Below are positions 8,286 to 16,787 of a stretch of 34,421 nt of DNA, piece after piece. Under the pieces are notes generated by a model. It worked only from the letters and a program-made list of their open reading frames with translations, did not search any database and was not told the origin of the DNA. The DNA lies in the NCBI GenBank assembly GCA_902783925.1, contig CACZSV010000150.1:1-34421 (forward strand), read 5' to 3'. The stretch is from an uncultured Coriobacteriaceae bacterium. GTDB lineage: Bacteria > Actinomycetota > Coriobacteriia > Coriobacteriales > QAMH01. Positions within the stretch are counted from its first letter, which is position 1. Every line of letters starts with the position of its first letter. Position numbers and translations under genes: made by a program.

Positions 8286-8639
8286 CTATTTGGCAGCTTC
8301 TTCGGGTGCTGCTGATTCTTCTGCGACATCTGCAACATCGGCAGCAACCTCTTGCGCCGCATTGTTGCGCGTAATCTGCTCGGCGATGCGATCGCGGGCC
8401 TCATTAATCTTCTCACGGATATCATCTGCAGCTGCTGCGGAAGCATCTTCGCTTGTGCCGCCAACCTTGCCGCGGACGGAATCTGCAGCCTGTTGGAAAA
8501 TCTGCTCGCCATGAGCAGAGTAGTAATCGACCTTGTCAGCAACAATCTCGCGATTGCGCTCGCCCGAATTCGGGGAGAGCATCAACGCGGCAACAGCGCC
8601 AGCAGCTGCGCCAAAGATGAAGACAAAAGGCTTATTCAT
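8286..8639 (-). CDS. YtxH-like small membrane-anchored protein
   Basis: The product is 117 residues. One N-terminal membrane segment, FVFIFGAAAGAVAALMLSP (about 5-23), is followed by a charged Ala/Glu-rich helical region. The LMLSPNSGERNRE junction matches the YtxH/gas-vesicle-like family pattern. ATG at 8639 has AAAGGG 8 bases upstream; the reading frame to 8690 is upstream noise. YtxH proteins are general-stress proteins in Bacillus with no clear biochemical role. It is first in a minus-strand unit with the PRC-barrel gene and rnr. Confidence 0.75.
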   Translation of the reverse strand: MNKPFVFIFGAAAGAVAALMLSPNSGERNREIVADKVDYYSAHGEQIFQQAADSVRGKVGGTSEDASAAAADDIREKINEARDRIAEQITRNNAAQEVAADVADVAEESAAPEEAAK

Positions 8640-8821
8640 ATTCGTACACCCTTTCTGAGGACCCGACCATTGCCATGGACAAAAAATCAACGTGCCTAGA
8701 GTACCATCCTGCGCACATGAGCGGGGGCGTAAAACCCTCTTTTTTCGAAAGTGACACTATTTACGATGCTATTTTACAGCCATGCACAAAATGCATTCGG
8801 CAGAAGCGCCCTGACGATGCG

Positions 8822-10375
8822 CTATAGCGGAACCTCTTTCTCACGCACAAGGATGAATTGTCCTGGGCCAGATTTCAAACACACTGGGCAAACATAGGTA
8901 TCCATGTCGGTTCCCTTGAGCACTTCGGCCTGATACCCGCAAAACGTGCAGCGCCAAATTTGCACAACCTTGGTCTTTGCCTTCTCTTTAACCGGCTCGG
9001 GTTCTTTCTCCTCTATTTTGACCTTGCCTTCCATTCCAGGAGCGACAGGAATGCCGGCCGAGTTATACACAGCGACTTTTGCGGGCGGCTTTGCCATAGG
9101 CTTGGTCGCCCCGACAATAGGCGTCGGCTCTGGCGCAAGCTGGTGGACGTCGGCCATGACGGGCTCTTCGGGATTACGAATCGAATCGATGATGCTTTTC
9201 GCTAGTGCCTCGAGTTCGGCATCCTGCTCGTCTGTCATACGAGATTTGATGGTGAAAAGGTCACCCACGATTTGCGCTTCGGGTATCCGTTCTATGGACT
9301 CCATCATCTTTTTACCGGCAATGGGACCCCAGCTGCCGTTTTGGATAAACGAGAAGCGCCTACGACGCAGATTGTGCTCAACCATGCAATCGACGAGCTC
9401 GTTCATTTTGGGAAACACGCCTGCGTTGTACGTCACAGAGGCAAGCACGATATTGCTCGCACGAAACGCCTCAGAAAGCACGTAGCTCGGATCGGTCATG
9501 GAAAGATCGAACAGGGCGAGGTCGTGAATACCCGCATCACTCAGCTTGAACGCAAGTTTTTCGGCGACATCACGCGTGCCTCCGTACACAGACGCATACG
9601 CGATCACGACCGCTTCGTCTTCGGGCTCGTAGCTTGCCCACTTGCGATACTTCGCCGCAAGATCGGCAATATGGTCGCGCAGTATGGGCCCATGAAGCGG
9701 GCAGACCATCTCGATATCGAGGGTGTCGGCCTTGTCGAGGAGCTCGTTTACCTGCGTTCCGTACTTGCCGACTATATTGGTGTAATAGCGACGCATCTCG
9801 TCGAGAAGCTCGTTCTCAAAATCGTACATATCATCGAACAGGCGCCCGTCTAGCGCACCAAAGCTGCCAAAGGCATCGGCGGAAAAGAGGATTTTGTCCT
9901 CGACATCATAGGTAACCATGACCTCGGGCCAATGCACCATGGGAGCAAGCGCGAACGCCAGCGTATGCGTTCCCGTTTCGAGAGAATCGCCATCCTTGAC
10001 GACTATCGTCCGCTCTTCGAGCTCCGGGCCAAAGAACTGGCCAATGAGCTTCTTGCATGTTGCCGTGCACACGAGCTTCGCTGCGGGGTTGCGTTTTGCG
10101 ACCGTCTCGAGCGTTGCGCTGTGATCCGGTTCCATGTGATGCACGATGATGTAGTCGAGCTCGCGGTCTGCGAGCAGATAATCGAGCGTTTCGAGGAAGC
10201 GTTCCTCCACAGCGCGATCGATTGTGTCGAATAGGACTGCTTTTTCGTCGAGAAGCAGATAGTTGTTGTATGCCATGCCTTTGGGAACAGGATGATGCCC
10301 TTCAAAAATTCCCAGGCGTTTGTCGTCACCGCCAATCCAGTACAGATTCTTTGCAAGCTCAAATTCACAATGCAT
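8822..10375 (-). CDS. Flavodiiron protein (FprA-type) with C-terminal rubredoxin-like domain
   Basis: The 517-residue cytosolic protein reduces oxygen and/or nitric oxide in anaerobes. The metallo-beta-lactamase-like domain (1-250) has all diiron ligands: H80-x-E82-x-D84-H85, H148, D167 and H228. The FMN-binding flavodoxin domain (about 255-400) starts IAYASVYGGTRD. A Pro/Lys-rich linker (about 415-470) leads to a small FeS4 domain with C476, C479, C496 and C499. The gap between the cysteine pairs is only 16 residues, closer to rubrerythrin tails than to classical rubredoxin. ATG at 10375 has AAAGGG 7 bases upstream. The gene stands alone. Confidence 0.94.
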   Translation of the reverse strand: MHCEFELAKNLYWIGGDDKRLGIFEGHHPVPKGMAYNNYLLLDEKAVLFDTIDRAVEERFLETLDYLLADRELDYIIVHHMEPDHSATLETVAKRNPAAKLVCTATCKKLIGQFFGPELEERTIVVKDGDSLETGTHTLAFALAPMVHWPEVMVTYDVEDKILFSADAFGSFGALDGRLFDDMYDFENELLDEMRRYYTNIVGKYGTQVNELLDKADTLDIEMVCPLHGPILRDHIADLAAKYRKWASYEPEDEAVVIAYASVYGGTRDVAEKLAFKLSDAGIHDLALFDLSMTDPSYVLSEAFRASNIVLASVTYNAGVFPKMNELVDCMVEHNLRRRRFSFIQNGSWGPIAGKKMMESIERIPEAQIVGDLFTIKSRMTDEQDAELEALAKSIIDSIRNPEEPVMADVHQLAPEPTPIVGATKPMAKPPAKVAVYNSAGIPVAPGMEGKVKIEEKEPEPVKEKAKTKVVQIWRCTFCGYQAEVLKGTDMDTYVCPVCLKSGPGQFILVREKEVPL

Positions 10376-10414
10376 AGCGCGCCCTTTCTCTTCAGGCATT
10401 ATTGCTCTGAAACG

Positions 10415-10420
10415 AGTATA
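10415..10420 (-). promoter_or_regulatory. Candidate -10 box for the flavodiiron gene
   Basis: TATACT on the minus strand would give a leader of about 33 bases before the ATG at 10375. I see no good -35 hexamer, so this rests on the -10 match and position. Confidence 0.35.
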
Positions 10421-10479
10421 CACGGCAGAAGGATTAGCACGTTAAATGCTCAAAACCGCCATGATTATTTAGAGGCTTT

Positions 10480-10983
10480 TCAGCGCATGGCAGAAAGCGC
10501 GACGAGATGCTCGATGATGGCAGAAACATCGGGTTCGGCACACATTTGTGGATCAATTGACCACTCGACGATACGCCCCGCATCCTTAGCGGCTTGCAGT
10601 GCGACAAAATCATTTGCGAACGCAACGGAAGTCCGCATGAGTGCATAACCTTGCGGACGCGTTTCGGAAAGCTCGACAAGCCAGGACGTGTGGCCCATAA
10701 CGCGCGATTCGGATAAGAGAGCCTTCCCCTGAAGCTCGATGATTACATGCTCGAGCAGATGCGCTTGTTCCGTACCGAGGAGCTCGTCGCCGAAGGTTTC
10801 GCCTGCTCCATTGACGCACACGTGGTTTTGAAGGTTTGGGAGTAGGCACAGCACGCGCTGCGCCTGGTCCTGGCTCACATGCAGTACATTGATGTCAACT
10901 TTGACATGCAGGTCGATCTTGCCGCGTCGTACACGGACGCGTTCTATAGCTAAGTGCCGCTGGGTGTTGGCGCTAGAATCCAT
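10480..10983 (-). CDS. Stand-alone protein resembling the cyanophycin synthetase N-terminal domain
   Basis: The 167-residue protein resembles the N domain of CphA. LPNLQNHVC (about 49-56), a G-ETFGDEL stretch and AHLLEHVIIELQ (74-85) match the conserved LPGL-HxC and HVIEHVALELQ blocks as I recall them. The CphA ATP-grasp and Mur-ligase domains are absent. H75, E78, H79 and E83 form an HxxEHxxxE pattern that could bind a metal. I recall that some CphA N domains act as hydrolases, but I cannot confirm that the residues correspond. ATG at 10983 is one base after the stop of the RlpA-like gene (TAGCATG), so translation is coupled; no ribosome-binding site is visible. Confidence 0.55.
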   Translation of the reverse strand: MDSSANTQRHLAIERVRVRRGKIDLHVKVDINVLHVSQDQAQRVLCLLPNLQNHVCVNGAGETFGDELLGTEQAHLLEHVIIELQGKALLSESRVMGHTSWLVELSETRPQGYALMRTSVAFANDFVALQAAKDAGRIVEWSIDPQMCAEPDVSAIIEHLVALSAMR

Positions 10984-10984
10984 G

Positions 10985-11521
10985 CTAAGCGACAACGCGG
11001 TATTCGAGCTGACCCACGCCATCGAATTCGAGTGCGTTTGCAACAGCGGGTTGCAAATCGATGTCACGGCCTGCGATAAAGGGGCCTCGATCACATACGG
11101 TAGCCTCGACGACCGTATCGTTGTAGATAATTTGCACGCAGGTTCCAAGGGGCAGAGTCTTATGCGCAATACCCATCGAGTCTTCTGTGACGATGCTGCC
11201 ATCGGAGCACGAGGACCCCATAAGACCGTCGCCTATGCCATAGGTGCTCGCTCCGCACGTCTCCCACGCGACACCCGCATCGAGCGATGCCTTGAAGCTG
11301 TTGGCATCCACCGAGCCACCGTTCTTGAGAATCGCCTGGAACAGAGGGCCAGAAACAACACCGGCAAGGACTTCGCTTGTCGCCGGCGTGGTTGCCGTTG
11401 CGACAGATGCCGCAGCGCCTGCAGCATCTGTCTCGTCAGCAAGAGCGGATACTCCCGTGCCAAGCACGAGCGTTCCCGTAACTCCAATTGCAATCAGTGT
11501 TTTTACGACATTTGTATTCAT
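10985..11521 (-). CDS. Exported RlpA-like double-psi beta-barrel protein
   Basis: The 178-residue protein has a signal peptide (about 1-28, ending ALADE). A low-complexity Ala/Thr/Ser stretch and a C-terminal RlpA-like DPBB domain (about 85-178) follow. The domain shows AHKTLPLGTCVQI, CDRGPFIAGRDIDLQPAVA and a final G-V motif, including the DRGP-x-gR-x-iDL signature with the catalytic Asp. RlpA proteins bind or cleave peptidoglycan glycan strands; the SPOR domain of some RlpAs is missing here. Three cysteines remain in the mature domain. The start at 11521 has a weak AGAGC site. It overlaps functionally with the CphA-N-like gene that begins one base after its stop. Confidence 0.8.
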   Translation of the reverse strand: MNTNVVKTLIAIGVTGTLVLGTGVSALADETDAAGAAASVATATTPATSEVLAGVVSGPLFQAILKNGGSVDANSFKASLDAGVAWETCGASTYGIGDGLMGSSCSDGSIVTEDSMGIAHKTLPLGTCVQIIYNDTVVEATVCDRGPFIAGRDIDLQPAVANALEFDGVGQLEYRVVA

Positions 11522-11526
11522 GGTTA

Positions 11527-11565
11527 TCGTAGCTCTGTCTTTCGTTTCGGTTTTATTCGTAGCTC
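11527..11565. repeat. 9-base direct repeat upstream of the RlpA-like gene
   Basis: TCGTAGCTC occurs at 11527-11535 and 11557-11565, exactly 30 bases apart (about three helical turns). The copies lie 6 to 44 bases upstream of the start at 11521. They could be a tandem regulator site; the promoter itself is not obvious. Confidence 0.4.
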
Positions 11566-11767
11566 AATTTGAGTGCATTCGAATTGCAACGAGGAAAGAC
11601 CCTAGCCAAGAGCATTAATCTAGGCAAACGAATATGGTGGCTTTATGAATGTCAACACTGTTCTCGATGATTTTTTGTGAAGACGCCCCTCAAAGGCGAA
11701 CGATTTGTGGAGGGCCTATGTCGAAAAGGGCACTAAGTCGGCAGATTGGACACCAGTGCTCAGGCGA

Positions 11768-13099
11768 TCACTCTTGCCCGCCAAATTGTAAATTCTGCAG
11801 GCGCTGCACGCGATCGTCGTCTATATTGCTGCCCTCTTTACGTCGGCGTGCCACGAACACGTCGGTCATTTCGGGATCGAACTGCGTGCCGCGCCCCTCT
11901 TCAATGATGACTATGGCCTCTTCAACCGAGAATGCCCTCTTATAGCAGCGCTCGTGGGTTAGAGCATCGAACACATCGGCGAGTGCCATGGCGCGCGCCT
12001 CGACGGGGATTTCTTCTCCTGCTAACCCATCGGGATAGCCGCTGCCATCCCAGCGTTCATGATGAGAGCGCACAATGTTGCGAGCAATCTGAAGCTCGTT
12101 ATCGTCCACAAGCCCGTTCAGAGTTCGCTGAATAAGCGTCTCGCCGTATATCGTGTGCAGCTTCATCTGCTCGAATTCCTCGGCAGTCAACTTGGCGGGC
12201 TTGTTTAAGATGGCATCGGGGATTTGTAACTTTCCAATGTCGTGTAGCGAAGCGCACATTACTGTATAGCGCACAAACGACTCGGGGAACTGGTCGCGCC
12301 AATTGTCTTGCTCGCGTAAATCCTCGAGCAGGTCGGACACGAACAGACACGTACGCGTTACATGGCCTCCTGTGTCCTCATCACGACCCTCAACGACATT
12401 TGAGAGACGCATGAGAATGGCGCCCTGCACGGCATTCAGGCGTTCGGTCTCCATATCAAGCTTAATGTGGTCAACCACCTGCCGCACGTGTTCGGTCGAT
12501 ATGGTGCAGTACAGCACGGCGCCCACGGCTGTGAAGGTAATGGCGTCGAGTAGATTTACATTGAAGACCCATGGGCTACTGAGCTGCCACGACAAGACGA
12601 TAAACAGACATGCCCAGAAGATCTCGAACACAATCATACGCCTTGCTACATCGGTGAACATAAGGGGCAACGCAACGAGCAGTACCATGAAGGTGACGGC
12701 AGGATAGTCGTTTGGCATTGAATGCTGAAACGCAATGCCCAACCCGTAGAGCATGGCGGCAGACAAACCGATAAAACAGAACGCGAGCAGGCTGCTGTGA
12801 CCTTTCATGAGGGTGCTACGCGAAAAAATCGCGATCAGTACGCAGAGAATCAGCAGAGCCACGTACATGGGAAATGACGGTACCGTGGCAGCGTTAGCAG
12901 CATTCCCAGAAATCAGTATGATGCCTTCGGCAATGCCGAGAAGCGCCAAGATGAACATGCTCCGTCGGTTTCGAGGTTCAAGCTCATCTTTCACGCGGCT
13001 AAACAATGCCGGATCCACGCCACCAGAACACAGCGTGCGACGCATCCACTGCGTCCACGGTACATGCTCGCGCTCGGTTTTTCCGGCATCTCTCAGCAT
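11768..13099 (-). CDS. Membrane HD-GYP domain protein (likely c-di-GMP phosphodiesterase)
   Basis: The product is 443 residues. Six membrane segments (about 47-205) precede a linker helix and a C-terminal HD-GYP domain (about 235-405). The domain has the metal-binding LHDIGK and a complete HHERWDGSGYPDG signature, so catalysis is plausible. Known HD-GYP enzymes hydrolyse c-di-GMP or related dinucleotides; no GGDEF gene is in this window. I use ATG at 13099 (GAGCGGG just upstream). An in-frame GTG at 13135 adds 12 residues but has no ribosome-binding site and lies right beside a TATAAT. purE ends 67 bases upstream of that ATG, so read-through from the pur operon is possible. Confidence 0.88.
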   Translation of the reverse strand: MLRDAGKTEREHVPWTQWMRRTLCSGGVDPALFSRVKDELEPRNRRSMFILALLGIAEGIILISGNAANAATVPSFPMYVALLILCVLIAIFSRSTLMKGHSSLLAFCFIGLSAAMLYGLGIAFQHSMPNDYPAVTFMVLLVALPLMFTDVARRMIVFEIFWACLFIVLSWQLSSPWVFNVNLLDAITFTAVGAVLYCTISTEHVRQVVDHIKLDMETERLNAVQGAILMRLSNVVEGRDEDTGGHVTRTCLFVSDLLEDLREQDNWRDQFPESFVRYTVMCASLHDIGKLQIPDAILNKPAKLTAEEFEQMKLHTIYGETLIQRTLNGLVDDNELQIARNIVRSHHERWDGSGYPDGLAGEEIPVEARAMALADVFDALTHERCYKRAFSVEEAIVIIEEGRGTQFDPEMTDVFVARRRKEGSNIDDDRVQRLQNLQFGGQE

Positions 13100-13140
13100 T
13101 TCCCGCTCGTGCCTTTCGCCCGACAGGTACAGCACGTTGC

Positions 13141-13146
13141 ATTATA
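13141..13146 (-). promoter_or_regulatory. Candidate -10 box for the HD-GYP gene
   Basis: A perfect TATAAT on the minus strand lies between the purE stop and the HD-GYP gene. A start site near 13134 would fit a 35-base leader to the ATG at 13099, or a leaderless GTG at 13135. No good -35 is visible. Confidence 0.4.
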
Positions 13147-13166
13147 CGCACAAATCTGCCAACCCC

Positions 13167-13631
13167 TTAGCCCAGGGCAAGTTCGCGCTTGTAATCGATA
13201 ATCACCTGACGGTATTCGGGCATCGCCACGCTCAGTATCTGCGTTGCAAGTATCGCTGCATTCTTGGTTCCGTTGATTGCAACGCATGCCAAAGGAACAC
13301 CCGTTGGCATTTGAACAGTCGAAAGCAGAGAATCCATACCGCCAAGATCGCTCGTCTTCATGGGAATCGCGACAACCGGCAGCGGTGTATGGGCTGCCAC
13401 AACGCCACCGAGTGCGGCAGCTTTACCAGCGCCGGCGATGATGACTTTGATGCCACGCTCTTCTGCGCTCAGCGCCCAAGCCCGAACATCGTCGGGGTTA
13501 CGGTGGGCGGAATGGATAACGAGCTCGTAGGGAACTCCGAACTTTTCGAGCATCTCTTTGCAGCCATCCATGGCAGGCAGGTCAGATTTCGAACCGAGAA
13601 TGATTCCTACCAGGGGTTTTGTCTCGGACAT
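13167..13631 (-). CDS. purE: N5-carboxyaminoimidazole ribonucleotide mutase (PurE, class I)
   Basis: The 154-residue enzyme interconverts N5-CAIR and CAIR in purine synthesis. GIILGSKSDLPAMD and VIHSAHRNPDDV are the class I signatures, with the catalytic His in SAHR. GAGKAAALGGVVAAHT forms the CO2/phosphate site. ATG at 13631 has AGGAG 5 bases upstream. The gene is last of the purA-purD-NUDIX-purE unit, 32 bases after the NUDIX stop. Class I PurE normally needs PurK for its substrate; purK is not in the window. Confidence 0.95.
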   Translation of the reverse strand: MSETKPLVGIILGSKSDLPAMDGCKEMLEKFGVPYELVIHSAHRNPDDVRAWALSAEERGIKVIIAGAGKAAALGGVVAAHTPLPVVAIPMKTSDLGGMDSLLSTVQMPTGVPLACVAINGTKNAAILATQILSVAMPEYRQVIIDYKRELALG

Positions 13632-13663
13632 TGCATCTCCTATCAATCGAGTAGCATGCGGCA

Positions 13664-14236
13664 TTAGCCAAGTCTGTGACGCAGGGCATCGCAGATGAGC
13701 GCTGCGACCACGGTCTTGGAATCTTCGATGCGCCCATCGAGGACGGAATCAATAAGACATTCGAGGTCAACCCATTCCGCCGAAACAAACTCATCCTCGT
13801 CTGGATGCGCTTGCCCGCGAGAAAGCTCGGTGGCCATGTACAGGTGAATGATTTCGTCGCTATAACCCGCAGCCGTTGCAATCGATGCCAGACGGCGCAC
13901 CTTTCCGGCAACATACCCGGTCTCTTCCGAAAGCTCACGGCGCACGGCGTCTTCGGGATCTTCGCCCACATCGATCTTGCCAGCAGGTACCTCGACTGTC
14001 ATTCGCTCCAGTGCAGTTCGATACTGCCGAACCAGAAGTATACGCTCGTTGCCATCGAGCGCGATTACGCACACAGCGCCCGGATGACGGATGACCTCAT
14101 GGACTTTATGCTTGCCGTTCGGCAGCTCGACATCCACTGCATCTACCTTGAGAAACCCACCATCATAGGCACGTTTGGAATCGAGTATGATCTCTTCGAG
14201 ACCGGGCTCATCCCGATGTTCGATTAAATCTCCCAT
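13664..14236 (-). CDS. NUDIX hydrolase, ADP-ribose pyrophosphatase-like
   Basis: The 190-residue protein has a complete Nudix box at 86-109 (G86, E92, R100, E101, E104, E105, G107), so metal-dependent pyrophosphohydrolysis is expected. The upstream EVPAG and the HEVIRHPGAV stretch match ADP-ribose/NDP-sugar hydrolases. The start at 14236 lies inside the purD 3' end and overlaps it by 13 bases, while purE follows 32 bases downstream. Its place inside a purine operon suggests a nucleotide-salvage or house-cleaning role, but the substrate is not readable. Confidence 0.85.
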   Translation of the reverse strand: MGDLIEHRDEPGLEEIILDSKRAYDGGFLKVDAVDVELPNGKHKVHEVIRHPGAVCVIALDGNERILLVRQYRTALERMTVEVPAGKIDVGEDPEDAVRRELSEETGYVAGKVRRLASIATAAGYSDEIIHLYMATELSRGQAHPDEDEFVSAEWVDLECLIDSVLDGRIEDSKTVVAALICDALRHRLG

Positions 14237-15507
14237 GCGTCACGGCCCCTCAAAGCGCGGGCCCCAATATCGCGCCGCATGAATTTTCCATCCCAGTTGA
14301 TGAGATCGCATGCCTCGTAGGCGCGGTCACGGGCCGCCTGGAAGCTTTCGCCGAGCGCGGTCACGTTGAGGACGCGCCCACCGTTGGTGTAGAACTTGCC
14401 GTCTTCGAGCTTGGTACCCGCATGATACACATGCACGCCCTCAAGAGCATTCGCCTCGTCGATACCCGTAATCTCGAAGCCCTTCTTATAATCGCCAGGG
14501 TAGCCATCACTTGCGAGCACTACGCTTACCGCCCACTCCGGCTTCCATGCAAGCTCGATATCCGCAAGCTTCTTGTTTGCAGTCGCAACCATCACGTCTA
14601 CTAGATCAGTCTCGAGGCGCGGCAAAACAACCTGTGTTTCCGGATCGCCAAAGCGCGCGTTGAATTCGAGCAGGCGCGGGCCGGTTTCGGTGAGCATGAA
14701 ACCACCATACAGGCAGCCGCGATAATCGATACCCTCTGCCTTGAGGCCGGCCACGGTGCGTTCCATGACGTCAATCATCGTTGCGTATTCATCATCGGTG
14801 ACAATGGGCACAGGCGAATACACGCCCATGCCGCCCGTATTGGGTCCTTCATCGTTTTCGTATGCGCGCTTGTGGTCTTGCGAAGGCGCCATGGGCTTCA
14901 CGGTCTCGCCATCGGTAAAGGCGAGAATCGAGCATTCCGGCCCCTTCATGCACTCCTCGATGACAACGGTCGCGCCGGCCTCGCCAAAACGTCCGTCGAA
15001 GCATTCGCGCACCGCGTCTTCTGCTTCTTGCAGGGTCTGGGCAACAGTAACGCCCTTCCCAGCGGCGAGGCCATCTGCCTTGACAACGATGGGCGCTCCC
15101 TGCTCACGAAGATACGCCAGGGCCTCTTCGAGATTCGTGCAAGTCTTATAAGCTGCAGTGGGCAAATCGTACTTCATCATGATGCTCTTGCTGAAATCTT
15201 TCGAGCCCTCCATGCGAGCTCCGTCAGCTCCTGGGCCAAAACAGTCTATTCCAGCATCACGAACGCAGTCGGCAACGCCTGCAACCAACGGAGCCTCGGG
15301 GCCAATAACCACAAGCGAGCAGTCATTCTTTTTGGCCCAGGCAGCCACGGCTTCTCCGTCGTTTATATCGAGAGCAACATTCTCGCCAAGGGCTGCAGTG
15401 CCACCGTTACCGGGAGCAATGTAGAGCTTTTCGCATTTTGGAGACGCGACAATCGACGTTGCGATCGCGCATTCGCGTCCGCCACTTCCAAGAAGCAAGA
15501 TATTCAT
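14224..15507 (-). CDS. purD: Phosphoribosylamine-glycine ligase (GAR synthetase, PurD)
   Basis: The 427-residue ATP-grasp enzyme joins phosphoribosylamine and glycine, the second purine step. The N-terminal MNILLLGSGGREC is the family signature. PIVVKADGLAAGKGV is the ATP-grasp lysine loop, and LLEFNARFGDPETQ holds the metal ligands. ATG at 15507 shares its A with the purA stop (TAATG) and has GAGAGG 9 bases upstream. The ATG three codons earlier abuts that site directly, so it is less likely. Gene order purA-purD is tightly coupled. Confidence 0.96.
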   Translation of the reverse strand: MNILLLGSGGRECAIATSIVASPKCEKLYIAPGNGGTAALGENVALDINDGEAVAAWAKKNDCSLVVIGPEAPLVAGVADCVRDAGIDCFGPGADGARMEGSKDFSKSIMMKYDLPTAAYKTCTNLEEALAYLREQGAPIVVKADGLAAGKGVTVAQTLQEAEDAVRECFDGRFGEAGATVVIEECMKGPECSILAFTDGETVKPMAPSQDHKRAYENDEGPNTGGMGVYSPVPIVTDDEYATMIDVMERTVAGLKAEGIDYRGCLYGGFMLTETGPRLLEFNARFGDPETQVVLPRLETDLVDVMVATANKKLADIELAWKPEWAVSVVLASDGYPGDYKKGFEITGIDEANALEGVHVYHAGTKLEDGKFYTNGGRVLNVTALGESFQAARDRAYEACDLINWDGKFMRRDIGARALRGRDAWEI

Positions 15508-16787
15508 TACTTCCATCCTCTCATTATGGTTTGTTCGCGATCTGGTCCGACCGTCACAATGCTGATGGGCACCCCTGCAAGCTCTTCGAGTCGCTCGATG
15601 TAATCTCGCGCCTCCTGCGGAAGCTCTTCGAATTTACGGCAGTTGGAGATATCACATTGCCAACTCGGCATTTCCTCGTAAATCGGCTTTGCATGATGAA
15701 ACGCCGTCTGCTGGCTTGGCACGTTTTCGTACACAACGCCATCGGCTTCATAGGCTGTGCAGATCTTGATGGTGTCAACTGCGCCAAGAACATCGAGCTT
15801 GGTAAGCGCAATGTCTGTGAGACCGTTGATGTCTGCGGCATAGCGAATGATAACGGCGTCATACCATCCACAGCGACGGCGACGCCCCGTGGTCACGCCA
15901 AACTCATGACCGGCTTCGCCCAGAGTTTCTCCGTACGAATCGAAAAGCTCCGTGGGAAACGGCCCGCTTCCGACTCGCGTCATATACGCCTTGGCAACGC
16001 CAAGCACCTTGTCGATGCGTGTGGGGCCGACGCCCGCACCTGTCATAGCGCCGCCGGCGGTGCAGTTGCTCGAAGTAACAAACGGATAGGTGCCGTGGTC
16101 GATGTCGAGCTGCGTTGCCTGGGCCCCTTCGAAAAGAACGGTTTTGCCCGCACGCATTTCCGCATTGAGCAACTGGCTGCCGTCAACCACATGGTCACGG
16201 ATGTTCTCTGCATATTCCAGATACTCGTGCCAAATCTCATCAACGGTATACGTGGGCATATCGTAGACCTCGCGCAGGATATCGTTTTTCACCGCAAGGG
16301 CCGCCTCAATTTTCTGGCGCAAAATCTTCGCGTCGAGCAGATCCTGCACGCGAATGCCGTAGCGAGCGAATTTATCCTGATAGCACGGGCCTATGCCCCG
16401 CTTGGTCGTGCCAATCTTATTTGCGCCGAGACGCGCCTCGGAAGCGCCATCGAGCACGCGATGGTACGGCATGATGAGATGGGCATTGCAGCTGATGAGA
16501 AGCTTATCGGTGGAGATGCCCTTTTCTTCGAGCTCGCGCATTTCCCCGCAGAGGACTTTCGGGTCGATAACGCACCCATTGCCGATCATGGGCGTGACGC
16601 TATCATACATAATGCCCGAGGGGATGAGATGCAACGCGAGTTTTGTGTCACCGTAGATAACAGTGTGGCCAGCGTTGTTTCCGCCCTGAAAGCGAACCAC
16701 GTAATCATAATCATTTGCCAGAAGGTCTGTGACCTTGCCTTTTCCTTCGTCACCCCACTGGGTTCCCACCAAGACGGTACCCGACAT
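15507..16787 (-). CDS. purA: Adenylosuccinate synthetase (PurA)
   Basis: The 426-residue enzyme converts IMP and aspartate to adenylosuccinate with GTP. The P-loop GTQWGDEGKGKV opens the protein, and GNNAGHTV with the general-base region, VGPTRIDKV and TTGRRRRCGW are all family motifs. ATG at 16787 has a strong AAGGAG 7 bases upstream. The frame stays open 53 codons further up, but that stretch has no family similarity. It heads the operon purA-purD-NUDIX-purE and faces hemH across a 241-base gap. Confidence 0.97.
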   Translation of the reverse strand: MSGTVLVGTQWGDEGKGKVTDLLANDYDYVVRFQGGNNAGHTVIYGDTKLALHLIPSGIMYDSVTPMIGNGCVIDPKVLCGEMRELEEKGISTDKLLISCNAHLIMPYHRVLDGASEARLGANKIGTTKRGIGPCYQDKFARYGIRVQDLLDAKILRQKIEAALAVKNDILREVYDMPTYTVDEIWHEYLEYAENIRDHVVDGSQLLNAEMRAGKTVLFEGAQATQLDIDHGTYPFVTSSNCTAGGAMTGAGVGPTRIDKVLGVAKAYMTRVGSGPFPTELFDSYGETLGEAGHEFGVTTGRRRRCGWYDAVIIRYAADINGLTDIALTKLDVLGAVDTIKICTAYEADGVVYENVPSQQTAFHHAKPIYEEMPSWQCDISNCRKFEELPQEARDYIERLEELAGVPISIVTVGPDREQTIMRGWK

